Positions 38,665-45,414 of a stretch of 64,000 bases of DNA are shown piece after piece. How positions within the stretch are numbered: the stretch's first letter is position 1; every line of letters starts with the position of its first letter. A program made the position numbers and the translations under genes. Below the pieces are notes generated by a model. That model did not search any database, was not told the DNA's origin, and was given only the letters and a program-made list of their open reading frames with translations. The DNA is from Bog-473 sp963764305 (GTDB lineage: Bacteria; Actinomycetota; Acidimicrobiia; Acidimicrobiales; RAAP-2), in contig CAVXSD010000007.1 in the NCBI GenBank assembly GCA_963764305.1, positions 62,001 through 126,000 on the forward strand, given 5' to 3'.

Positions 38665-40020
38665 ATGGACGGCAACGACAGCGGGCGACACAAAGGTCCT
38701 GCCCACGCCCGGAAGCGGGTACTGCCTCGGGAAAACGAGGAACGCCTCGTCGAAATGGGCAGGCAGCTCCCTCCGCCGAGCGAAGGCGAGCTCGAGATCG
38801 TTGCCGGACTGCGCGCCTCGCGACGGCGCCGGCGTCTTCTCACCTGGGGCGCTGCACTCTTCGTCGCGGCGCTCTGCGCGGGTGCCATCGCACAGTGGGT
38901 CCGACCGCTCCCCGACGCCAGCCTCAATACCCAAGATGTCCGAATCCCGGGCGTGGCACCGTCCTTCGCATGGCCGGGCAGCGGAGAGGCGGCGGCGGCG
39001 GTCGTCGGTGTTGGGACGGTGGGCCAGGTCCGTGGATCCCAGTCTGTCCCGGTCGCTGGTCTGGCCGGGCTCCTGACAGCCTTCGTGGTCGTGTCAGATC
39101 ACCGATTGGCGCCGGGGGACGACGGCCCGGCCATCCCCGTCACCGCGGACGCGCTGGCGGCGTATCAGGCCGGGCAGGCGAGCCACGAGTCCGAAGTCCC
39201 GGTCGCAGCCGGAGAGTCACTCACCGAACTCCAAGCCCTCGAAGGACTCTTGGTCGACTCGGGTGCCGACATGGCGACGGTCCTCGCCGACTGGGACGCA
39301 GGAAGCGTCAGTGCGTTCGTGGCCAAGATGAATGCCGCAGCGAGCAGGCTCGGCCTGGCCTCGACACACATCACCGATCCGAGCGGCGTGGACCCGGGCA
39401 CGACGAGCTCGGCAGAGGACCTCGTCCGCCTGGGCGAGGCATCGCTGTCCGTCCCCGTCCTCCGACAGATCGTCTCGCTGGGCCAGGCGAGCGTACCGAT
39501 GACCACCGTCGTCTACAACGCCAATTTCGACTTGGGGCACGATGGGATCGTCGGCATCAAGACCGCGTCCGACTCCAGTGCACAAGGTTGCTATGTCTTC
39601 GCTGCGCAGCAGAACATCGGTGGGAAAGACGTCACGGTCGTCGGTGCCGTCCTGGGTCAGCCGGGCGGGGCGCTCGGCCCGAACACTGCCGCAGTCGATG
39701 CGGGCGACGCGCTGGTGAGGAGTGTCTTCGCTGCCCTGCACAGCTTCACCATCTTCGCCCCGGGTCAGAAGGTGGCGGACGTCGTTGCAGCCTGGGGTTC
39801 GATGGCGCCGGTGACCGTGACACAGCCGGTCGACGTGATCGGGTGGCCCGGTCTCGTTGCCACCCTGGACGTTCGACACCGCCACTTGGATGGTCCCTTG
39901 CCGAGCGGAGCCACGGTCGGGGTGCTGCGAGCACACGTGGGGCGCACTGCAGCACAAGTGGAGCTGCGGACGGCGAGTGCGCTCACGGGCCCCGGGGTGT
40001 GGTGGCGTCTCACGCGTTGA
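38665..40020 (+). CDS. Peptidase S11 (D-Ala-D-Ala carboxypeptidase) homologue without catalytic residues
   Basis: Starting at ATG 38665 (the frame is open upstream to 38599), the protein has a basic cytoplasmic stub, one membrane helix at 60-78 and an S11-type extracytoplasmic domain. Where S11 enzymes have PxASxxKxMTAY there is PVAGLAGLLTAF, so both the nucleophile Ser and the Lys are Gly (132 and 135). The SGN motif reads SGAD, and the KTG motif reads GIKTASDSSA. The surrounding sequence (ADWDAGSVSAFVAKMN, GLASTHITDPSGVDPGTTS) is well conserved. The protein is a probable pseudo-carboxypeptidase with a binding or structural role in the wall. Confidence 0.82.
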   Translation: MDGNDSGRHKGPAHARKRVLPRENEERLVEMGRQLPPPSEGELEIVAGLRASRRRRRLLTWGAALFVAALCAGAIAQWVRPLPDASLNTQDVRIPGVAPSFAWPGSGEAAAAVVGVGTVGQVRGSQSVPVAGLAGLLTAFVVVSDHRLAPGDDGPAIPVTADALAAYQAGQASHESEVPVAAGESLTELQALEGLLVDSGADMATVLADWDAGSVSAFVAKMNAAASRLGLASTHITDPSGVDPGTTSSAEDLVRLGEASLSVPVLRQIVSLGQASVPMTTVVYNANFDLGHDGIVGIKTASDSSAQGCYVFAAQQNIGGKDVTVVGAVLGQPGGALGPNTAAVDAGDALVRSVFAALHSFTIFAPGQKVADVVAAWGSMAPVTVTQPVDVIGWPGLVATLDVRHRHLDGPLPSGATVGVLRAHVGRTAAQVELRTASALTGPGVWWRLTR

Positions 40021-40375
40021 GCGGCCTGGCGGGGGCACCACCCTGAGCGTCCCGGTACGCCGGCGTGTCTATCAGGTCCTGCCAACTTCGTGTGCCAATG
40101 CGAACGATCGCGATGATTCGTCCTGTTGACCGTCGCCCGGGCAGAGGCAACAGCGATCTTCATCTCCTCGGCAAGGGATCCGTACCACCCGTCCCTCTCA
40201 TGGCACGAGTCTTCCCAGAGGTCGGTCATCGTTCGTCCGAGAAGGAATTTGATGAGTTCGAAGTCAAAGCGCCGACATGTTCGAGCGCCGCGCCGCTGCT
40301 CGAAGTCCTCGTGTCCCACCCGTGATTTCACGCACGGCGAAGCCGGGAACCGTGCGCGAAGCGTGACCGGGATCG
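40021..40375. other. Convergent intergenic region, 355 bp, with a hairpin
   Basis: Between the S11-like gene and the convergent monooxygenase-like gene lies GCACGG (40332-40337) paired with CCGTGC (40350-40355), flanked by TCAC and GTGA, a possible bidirectional terminator without a T-run. Otherwise no gene is supported. Confidence 0.4.
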
Positions 40376-40699
40376 TCAGCGGCTGGGCGGCAACGATGCC
40401 ATGAGCCCGTAGGACCCGACCATCGAGGCATCGGCGGGGACGGGTCCCTCAGCACAGCGCCCCCCGATACCGGATTGGAACGCGGCGAACGCCGCCGACG
40501 ACGTCAGTGGGTTCTCCTCGCCGTCGAGGACGGCCACGTGCAGGAAGCTCACGCCGTCGTCGAGACGGAAGGCCGCGTAGTGGAATCCGCTTCCAGGATC
40601 CTGCCCGGCCAGCTCGGCGAACACCTCCCGGATGAGCCGCTCGTTCTCGTCGGCGTGCTCGGGCTTGGTGCGGTAGCGGATCACCTTGGTCGTGGACAT
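40376..40699 (-). CDS. Antibiotic-biosynthesis-monooxygenase-like (ABM) domain protein
   Basis: This 107-residue protein has the dimeric alpha/beta fold of the ABM family. KVIRYRTKPEHADENERLIREVFAEL is the first strand and helix, and FHYAAFRLDDGVSFLHVAVLDG is the central strand pair. It has the family's usual length. Members range from haem-degrading monooxygenases to unknown small proteins, and no cofactor ligand is obvious. It lies 43 nt downstream of the hypothetical gene that ends the ArsR operon, on the same strand, so it may be part of it. Confidence 0.72.
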   Translation of the reverse strand: MSTTKVIRYRTKPEHADENERLIREVFAELAGQDPGSGFHYAAFRLDDGVSFLHVAVLDGEENPLTSSAAFAAFQSGIGGRCAEGPVPADASMVGSYGLMASLPPSR

Positions 40700-40742
40700 G
40701 CTGCTCCTCCTCTTTTGCGATCGGGCCCGGGTGCTGCCGGGT

Positions 40743-41144
40743 TCAGATGGCGCGCATGCTGTTGTTGCGCGCGTCGTGGGTGAGCTCGGCCAGGCCCAGC
40801 ACCTCGAGGAGGGGCGGGAGGTACATCCCGAAGCGGCCCCGGTAGCCCTTGCGGCGGCCGTACCAGCCGCCGACCGGGTTGTCGGGCGAACGTCCCCACG
40901 CCTCCACCGTCCCGTCCGTCGCCGCCTTCTTCTCGTCGGCCGCCCCGAGCGGCACCCAGTCGCCCTGGGCGACGAGCCAGCCGCGCAGATCCTCTATCGC
41001 CCGCAGGTCATACGTCAGCTTCGTCGAGCCCACCTGGCACACCAGCACCGCCGGCTCCGCCTGCTCGTCCCGGTACATCGTGTACTCGGAGCTCCCCGGA
41101 GGGGTCTTCAGCACCCAGGGGTCCTCTTTCGTTCCCGTCGCCAT
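40743..41144 (-). CDS. Conserved hypothetical protein, third gene of ArsR operon
   Basis: The ATG at 41144 is preceded by GGGAGGAG at 8 nt and overlaps the stop of the SRPBCC gene (TGATG). The 133-residue protein begins MATGTKEDPWVLKTPPGSSEYTMYRD. It has a central DLRAIEDLRGWLVAQGDWVPLG segment and ends with a GYRGRFGMYLPPLLEVLGLAELTHDARNN segment. I do not recognise its activity. Its size and overlapping start tie it to the ArsR-SRPBCC pair. Confidence 0.75.
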   Translation of the reverse strand: MATGTKEDPWVLKTPPGSSEYTMYRDEQAEPAVLVCQVGSTKLTYDLRAIEDLRGWLVAQGDWVPLGAADEKKAATDGTVEAWGRSPDNPVGGWYGRRKGYRGRFGMYLPPLLEVLGLAELTHDARNNSMRAI

Positions 41145-41590
41145 CAGCCGGCTCCTCCCTCTGCGGCCGCCGTGAAGTGCGGCAGCAACGCATCCCATCC
41201 GCCGCGGTTCTGATCCCTCAAGCCGTCCGCCTCGTCGCCCAACTTCTCCCACCCGCCGTGTTCGATCTGGATGCGGGTGCGCGCCTCCCCCTCGCCGACG
41301 AAGGTGATCTCCACCTCGGTGGCCGCGGCGCGGTCCCGGCCGAGGTGCCACCGATACGCCAAGCGACGGGGCGGCTCCCACACCGTCACCTCGCCCCACT
41401 CGTGCCGGACGCCGGCCGACGTCCGTTCGTAGATCCGCCCGCCCTTGCCACTCTCCAGCACGACCTCCTCCGCGTCGCCGCTCACCGTGTGATCCCGCGG
41501 CCACCAGGTACCGATCCGCGACGTCCACACTTCGAACGCGTGCTGGGGCGCGCAGTCGACGTCGAAGCTCATGCGCAGCGAGGCGGTCAC
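41144..41590 (-). CDS. SRPBCC (AHSA1-type) ligand-binding protein
   Basis: The protein has 148 residues. Motifs of the AHSA1/START fold are visible: VDCAPQHAFEVWTSRIGTWWP, then VVLESGKGGRIYERTSAGVRHEWGEVTVWEPPRRLAYRW. VEITFVGEGEARTRIQIEHGGWEKLG closes the domain. The GTG start shares GTGA with the ArsR stop, and its own stop overlaps the next gene by one base. Such proteins bind small hydrophobic ligands. ArsR-SRPBCC pairs are common in actinobacteria, with the regulator controlling the pair. Confidence 0.87.
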   Translation of the reverse strand: MTASLRMSFDVDCAPQHAFEVWTSRIGTWWPRDHTVSGDAEEVVLESGKGGRIYERTSAGVRHEWGEVTVWEPPRRLAYRWHLGRDRAAATEVEITFVGEGEARTRIQIEHGGWEKLGDEADGLRDQNRGGWDALLPHFTAAAEGGAG

Positions 41591-41913
41591 GACGGCGGCG
41601 GCCCGGTGTTCTCGGCCAGCAGGCGGAACCGGGCGGCCGCCTCACCCCACACGCCCTCGAGGTAGTCCTGGACCGCGCGCAATCCCCCGTCTTGGAGATG
41701 GTAGATCCGGCGGTTCCCCTCGGCCCGCTCGGCCACCATCCCCGCGTCCTTCAGCAGGCGCAGGTGGCGCGAGACCGCCGGGCGGCTGATGGGCAGGGCG
41801 GCCGCGATCTCGTGGACGGGCTTGTCGCCCCCGCTCAGCAGCCGCAGGATCTCCCGACGGTTGGGGTCGCCCAGGGCGTCGAAGGGATCGCCGGCGGCGT
41901 CCGCCTTCGGCAT
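41587..41913 (-). CDS. ArsR family transcriptional regulator
   Basis: This 108-residue winged-helix protein has FDALGDPNRREILRLLSGGDKPVHEIA, then SRPAVSRHLRLLKDAGMVAERAEGNRRIYHL, which is the recognition helix and wing. No metal-binding Cys motif (ELCVCDL) is present, so it likely senses something other than metal. Two dyads with GGTAAC/GTTACC arms lie 21-54 bp upstream, suggesting autoregulation. Confidence 0.88.
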   Translation of the reverse strand: MPKADAAGDPFDALGDPNRREILRLLSGGDKPVHEIAAALPISRPAVSRHLRLLKDAGMVAERAEGNRRIYHLQDGGLRAVQDYLEGVWGEAAARFRLLAENTGPPPS

Positions 41914-41933
41914 CGGCTCAGCGCCCCGAGTCC

Positions 41934-41967
41934 GGTAACATGCTCGTTACCGTAACAGAATGGTTAC
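41934..41967 (-). promoter_or_regulatory. Paired dyad operators upstream of ArsR operon
   Basis: GGTAAC-N6-GTTACC is at 41934-41951, followed directly by GTAAC-N6-GTTAC at 41952-41967. Both have 6-nt centres, and the dyad centres are 17 bp apart. The form and position suit binding by two ArsR dimers. No -10 element was fixed with confidence. Confidence 0.65.
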
Positions 41968-42004
41968 CGATGGGCAACGCCCACGGTGAGCGAGGCGGCC
42001 GGGA

Positions 42005-42415
42005 TCAGGCGGCGACCAGCGTCCTCGAGGCCACCGTCTGCTTCACCTTCTCGGCCACCGAGGGGGCCGCTTCGATGATCCGCCGGAACTCCGCCGGAGA
42101 GCCGGCGTAGATCTCTGCGTCGGTGATGGCGGTCACGGTGGCGTTCCGCCTGCCGTGGCCGTGCCCCTGCAGCAGGGCCATCTCGCCCACCAGGTCGCCG
42201 GGTCCGATGGTCGCGATGCTGCGTCCACCCTGGGTCACCTCGGCCATGCCGTTGACCAGGATCATGAACTCGTTGCCGATGGCACCCTCACGCACGAGGA
42301 CGCGGCCGGCCTTGACCTTCAGCCTCGTCAGCTGCTTCCGAATCACAGCCAACTCGGAGCGGCTGACCTCCGAGAACAGGTCCAGCTCCCGCAGATCGTC
42401 CTTGAGCAAACGCAT
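42005..42415 (-). CDS. Cyclic-nucleotide-binding domain protein
   Basis: From the ATG at 42415 (GAAGGAG 5 nt upstream) the protein has 136 residues. It forms one cNMP-binding beta-roll: LFSEVSRSELAVIRKQL, VLVREGAIGNEFMILVNGMAEV, and GPGDLVGEMALLQGHGHGRRNATVTA. The phosphate-binding cassette FGE(L/A) x RxA appears here as VGEMALL with RRNATV. There is no DNA-binding helix-turn-helix, so it is a stand-alone sensor domain. Confidence 0.83.
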   Translation of the reverse strand: MRLLKDDLRELDLFSEVSRSELAVIRKQLTRLKVKAGRVLVREGAIGNEFMILVNGMAEVTQGGRSIATIGPGDLVGEMALLQGHGHGRRNATVTAITDAEIYAGSPAEFRRIIEAAPSVAEKVKQTVASRTLVAA

Positions 42416-42523
42416 TGGTGCTCCTTCCAACTCACTCTTCCCTGGCCAGAGTGACGCCTGGACGGATAATCTGTCAAGCAGCTCGGGAAGATTCCTTCTA
42501 TCTCTCTAGGAGATTAGCGGGAG

Positions 42524-42961
42524 TTATCCCTCGAACCAGCGGTAGAGGGTCCAGCCGGCCATGGGACGGGCGCCCAGGCGCTGGTAGAAGTCCATGGCCG
42601 GGACGTTCCACTCGAGCACCTCCCACTCCAGGCGGCCCTCGGTCTCCTGGCGCAGCCGGGTGAGGAGCTGGGTGGCGTAGCCCTGCCGCCGGTGCTCCGG
42701 GCGGACGTAGATGTCTTCGAGCCAGATCCCGGTCTTGCCCAGGAACGTCGAGAACGTCCGGTACCACAGGGCATGCCCGGCCAGCCCCCCGCGGCCGTCC
42801 TCGACGACCCAATCGTGCGCCATGGCCGCGGGGCCGAACAGCGTGCGGGCGAGATCCTCCTCGGCGATCGACACCTGGTCCGCGAGGTTCTCGAACTCGG
42901 CCAGCTCGCGGATCATCGCCACCAGTTCGGGGACGTCCGCCTCGACCGCCGGGCGGATCAC
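42524..42961 (-). CDS. GNAT family N-acetyltransferase (SSAT-like)
   Basis: This 145-residue protein reads IRPAVEADVPELVAMIRELAEFENL, typical of diamine/thialysine N-acetyltransferases. GIWLEDIYVRPEHRRQGYATQLL is the acetyl-CoA loop (R-R-x-G-x-A), and LEWNVPAMDFYQRLGARPM is motif B. The GTG start shares GTGA with the leuA stop, so it is translated from the same transcript. Its substrate is not known. Confidence 0.86.
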   Translation of the reverse strand: MIRPAVEADVPELVAMIRELAEFENLADQVSIAEEDLARTLFGPAAMAHDWVVEDGRGGLAGHALWYRTFSTFLGKTGIWLEDIYVRPEHRRQGYATQLLTRLRQETEGRLEWEVLEWNVPAMDFYQRLGARPMAGWTLYRWFEG

Positions 42962-44685
42962 CCCTTACGGGCCCGATTCGCCGCGGAGACCACTGCGCCG
43001 AGCGAGGCGTCCAGGATGGACGAGTCGCGGCCCACGCCCCACCAGGTCGACCCGTCGGACCCGGCGCACTCCACGTACGCCACCGCCGACGCGCCCGAGC
43101 CCTCGGTGAGCGCGTGCTCGGAGTAGTCCTTCACCTCCAGAACAATACCGAGGTCGGATTTCAGCGCCGAGACCAGCGCGTCTATCGGCCCGTTGCCCTC
43201 GCCGGTCACCGTCCGGTGCTGGCCGTCCACCAACAGCTGAGCCGTGACGCTGGTGTGGCCACGTCCGGTCGACACCTCGCTGGTGATCAGGCGCAGCCCG
43301 GCGTCCTCGGGCAGGTAGATCTCCTCGAAGACGTCACGCATCTTGCCCGAGGGGATGACGGTTCCGCTCGCCTCGGTGATCTCCTGCACCCGCTTGGAGA
43401 ATTCGACCTGCAGCCGCCGCGGCAGGTCCAGCCCGTGGTCGGTGTCCATCAGGTAGGCCACCCCTCCCTTGCCGGACTGGCTGTTCACCTGGATGATCGC
43501 CTCGTAGGTACGGCCGGTGTGCTTGGGGTCGATGGGCAGGTAGGGCACCTCCCACTCGTCGTAGTCGTCCCCGATGGCGGCCATGCCCTTCTTGATGGCG
43601 TCCTGGTGCGACCCCGAGAAGGCGGTGTACACCAAGTCCCCCGCGTAGGGGTGGCGCGGGTGCACGGGCAGGCGCGTGGCGTACTCGGCCACGCGGCGCA
43701 CCTTCTCGATGTCGCCGAAATCCAACGCCGGGTCGATGCCCTGCGAGAAGAGGTTCATGGCCAGCGTCACGATGTCGACGTTGCCGGTGCGCTCGCCGTT
43801 GCCGAACAGCGTGCCCTCCACCCGGTCGGCGCCGGCCAGCACGGCCAGCTCGGCGGCCGCCACGGCGGTGCCGCGGTCGTTGTGCGGGTGCAGGCTGAGG
43901 ACAACGGAGTCCCGATCCTTGATGGTGCGGCCGAACCACTCGATGACGTCTGCGTACACGTTCGGGCTGTACATCTCGACCGTGGCCGGCAGGTTGAGGA
44001 TCACGGGCGACTCGGGCGTCGGCTCCAGGACGTCCATCACCGCCTCGCAGATCTCGACGGCGAACTCCGGCTCGGTGCCCGTGAAGCTCTCGGGCGAGTA
44101 CTCGTACCTGACCTCGGTCCCGCTCACCTGGGCCTCGTACTTCTTGCACAGCTCCGCTGCCCTGACCGCGATGTCGACGATGCCCGCCTTGTCGAGGCCG
44201 AACACGACGCGGCGCTGCAGCTCGGACACCGAGTTGTAGAAGTGCACGACGGCGCGTGGCGCGCCGGCCAGTGACTCGAAGGTCCGCTCAATCAGCTCCT
44301 GCCGGCACTGCACCAGCACCTGGATCTCGACGTCGTCGGGGATCAGGTTCTCGTCGATGATGAGGCGCTGGAAGTCGTAGTCCGTCTGCGACGCGGAGGG
44401 GAAGCCGACCTCGATCTCCTTGAACCCCACGTCGATCAGCGTCTGGAACAGCGCCAGCTTGCGCTCGGAGTCCATGGGGTCGATGAGCGCCTGGTTCCCG
44501 TCGCGCAGGTCCACGCTGGACCAGCGCGGGGCCCGGGTGAACTGGCGGTCGGCCCAGGTACGGTCGTGCAGGACGAGCGGCACGTGCGAGCGGTACTTCC
44601 CGAAGGGCATCGGTGACGGATCGCAGGGCAGGGCCAGGTGACCCCGCTCCATGTCGTCACCACTCCCTCTCCGTCCCTCAGCCAT
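42958..44685 (-). CDS. leuA: 2-isopropylmalate synthase
   Basis: LeuA makes 2-isopropylmalate from acetyl-CoA and 2-oxoisovalerate, the first step of leucine synthesis. DLRDGNQALIDPM (metal and catalytic Arg), LHPHNDRGTAVAAAELAVLAGADRVEGTLFGNGERTGN, and the C-terminal allosteric domain (TSEVSTGRGHTSVTAQLLVDGQ) are all present. I chose the ATG at 44685 because GAAGGGAAG lies 8 nt upstream; the frame opens to 44715. The 575-residue length suits the actinobacterial form. A leader peptide and terminator lie between the promoter and the gene. Confidence 0.95.
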   Translation of the reverse strand: MAEGRRGSGDDMERGHLALPCDPSPMPFGKYRSHVPLVLHDRTWADRQFTRAPRWSSVDLRDGNQALIDPMDSERKLALFQTLIDVGFKEIEVGFPSASQTDYDFQRLIIDENLIPDDVEIQVLVQCRQELIERTFESLAGAPRAVVHFYNSVSELQRRVVFGLDKAGIVDIAVRAAELCKKYEAQVSGTEVRYEYSPESFTGTEPEFAVEICEAVMDVLEPTPESPVILNLPATVEMYSPNVYADVIEWFGRTIKDRDSVVLSLHPHNDRGTAVAAAELAVLAGADRVEGTLFGNGERTGNVDIVTLAMNLFSQGIDPALDFGDIEKVRRVAEYATRLPVHPRHPYAGDLVYTAFSGSHQDAIKKGMAAIGDDYDEWEVPYLPIDPKHTGRTYEAIIQVNSQSGKGGVAYLMDTDHGLDLPRRLQVEFSKRVQEITEASGTVIPSGKMRDVFEEIYLPEDAGLRLITSEVSTGRGHTSVTAQLLVDGQHRTVTGEGNGPIDALVSALKSDLGIVLEVKDYSEHALTEGSGASAVAYVECAGSDGSTWWGVGRDSSILDASLGAVVSAANRARKG

Positions 44686-44728
44686 CGGTTTCTTCCCTTC
44701 TCTCTCTATCGGCACCGGCCCAACAAAA

Positions 44729-44757
44729 AACCTCCTGGCCTTTCGGCGCAGGAGGTT
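44729..44757 (-). terminator. Intrinsic terminator (attenuator) before leuA
   Basis: Read on the minus strand, AACCTCCTG (44757-44749) pairs perfectly with CAGGAGGTT (44737-44729) over an 11-nt loop that contains a smaller GCC/GGC stem. T residues follow at 44730-44725. It lies 40 nt before the leuA ATG, so it must act conditionally. Confidence 0.85.
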
Positions 44758-44761
44758 GCGA

Positions 44762-44783
44762 GCGAACGCGATGTGGCGTTCGC
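44762..44783 (-). promoter_or_regulatory. Hairpin after leuA leader peptide
   Basis: GCGAACGC-N6-GCGTTCGC is a perfect 8-bp inverted repeat placed directly behind the leader stop codon and just before the terminator. It is the probable pause or competing stem of the attenuator. Confidence 0.65.
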
Positions 44784-44785
44784 CG

Positions 44786-44824
44786 TCAGGTAAGCAGCAG
44801 GTCGGACACGATCGGCTTCACCAT
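44786..44824 (-). CDS. leuA leader peptide
   Basis: The 12-residue peptide MVKPIVSDLLLT contains Ile, Val and three successive Leu codons (CTG CTG CTT) just before the stop, as expected for leucine attenuation. The ATG at 44824 has no clear ribosome site. TAGACT ends 4 nt upstream, so the mRNA could be leaderless. Confidence 0.75.
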   Translation of the reverse strand: MVKPIVSDLLLT

Positions 44825-44859
44825 GATGAGTCTAATCGTCCCATCGGGTGGGGCGGGCG

Positions 44860-45210
44860 TCAAGGCGTGATCGGCGAGCCGAAGCGCAGCAGGTTCCCGT
44901 CGCCGTCCGTGTGGGCGGCCTCCCACACCGAATCGGGGTCGAAGAGGTCGGAGGTCTCGCCCACCGCCGCTGTGCGCCATTCCGCGTGCAGCGCGTCGGC
45001 GTCGTCGACGGCGAGGTAGGCGGCGCCCCGCTCCGCGGCCGGCCCGTTCTCCTCGGCCAGCTCGAAGTGGATGCGGACCCCGTCACGAGAGGCGGTGCCG
45101 TACCCGCTCCCGTGCACGTGCACCGTGAAGCCGAGGGCCTCGTAGTGCGCCTGCATCGCGGCCATGTCCGTCGTGGGGAAGATCGGGGAGATGCTTTGCA
45201 GCGAAGCCAT
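44860..45210 (-). CDS. VOC/glyoxalase family protein (bleomycin-resistance-like)
   Basis: This 116-residue protein has the single VOC fold. SISPIFPTTDMAAMQAHYEALGFTVHVHG is the first beta-alpha unit, then GVRIHFELAEEN and the strand AYLAVDDADALHAEW. HTDGDGNLLRFG closes it. Metal-binding residues cannot be set with confidence. The family includes thiol-transfer enzymes and resistance proteins that bind bleomycin. It is transcribed toward leuA. Confidence 0.8.
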   Translation of the reverse strand: MASLQSISPIFPTTDMAAMQAHYEALGFTVHVHGSGYGTASRDGVRIHFELAEENGPAAERGAAYLAVDDADALHAEWRTAAVGETSDLFDPDSVWEAAHTDGDGNLLRFGSPITP

Positions 45211-45234
45211 GCCCGGTCACGCTACCGTGGTCGG

Positions 45235-45405
45235 ATGCGCCGGCCGCTCTCGACCCTGTTTCGCGCCGCCCTCATCGTCGGCGTGCTGGCGGTGGTGCGC
45301 GCCGTCCTGCTCGACCGGGCGCCGCGCCGCGAGATCCACCGGGGCGAGCCCGTCATCGGCAGCCTCGACACGTGGCCGGACGTGCCGCGCAAGCCGCAAT
45401 CCTGA
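45235..45405 (+). CDS. Small membrane-anchored protein
   Basis: The 56-residue protein has a basic start (MRRPLSTLFR), one hydrophobic helix at about 10-25 and a polar tail containing GEPVIGSLDTWPDVPRKP. It starts 25 bp from the divergent VOC gene, so the mRNA is probably short-leadered. It converges on serA. I do not know a function. Confidence 0.6.
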   Translation: MRRPLSTLFRAALIVGVLAVVRAVLLDRAPRREIHRGEPVIGSLDTWPDVPRKPQS

Positions 45406-45414
45406 GGGGCGCCG

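Noticed and set aside
43114..44274. Rightward open frame of 386 codons antisense to leuA
   Set aside because: No family resemblance; leuA on the opposite strand is certain.
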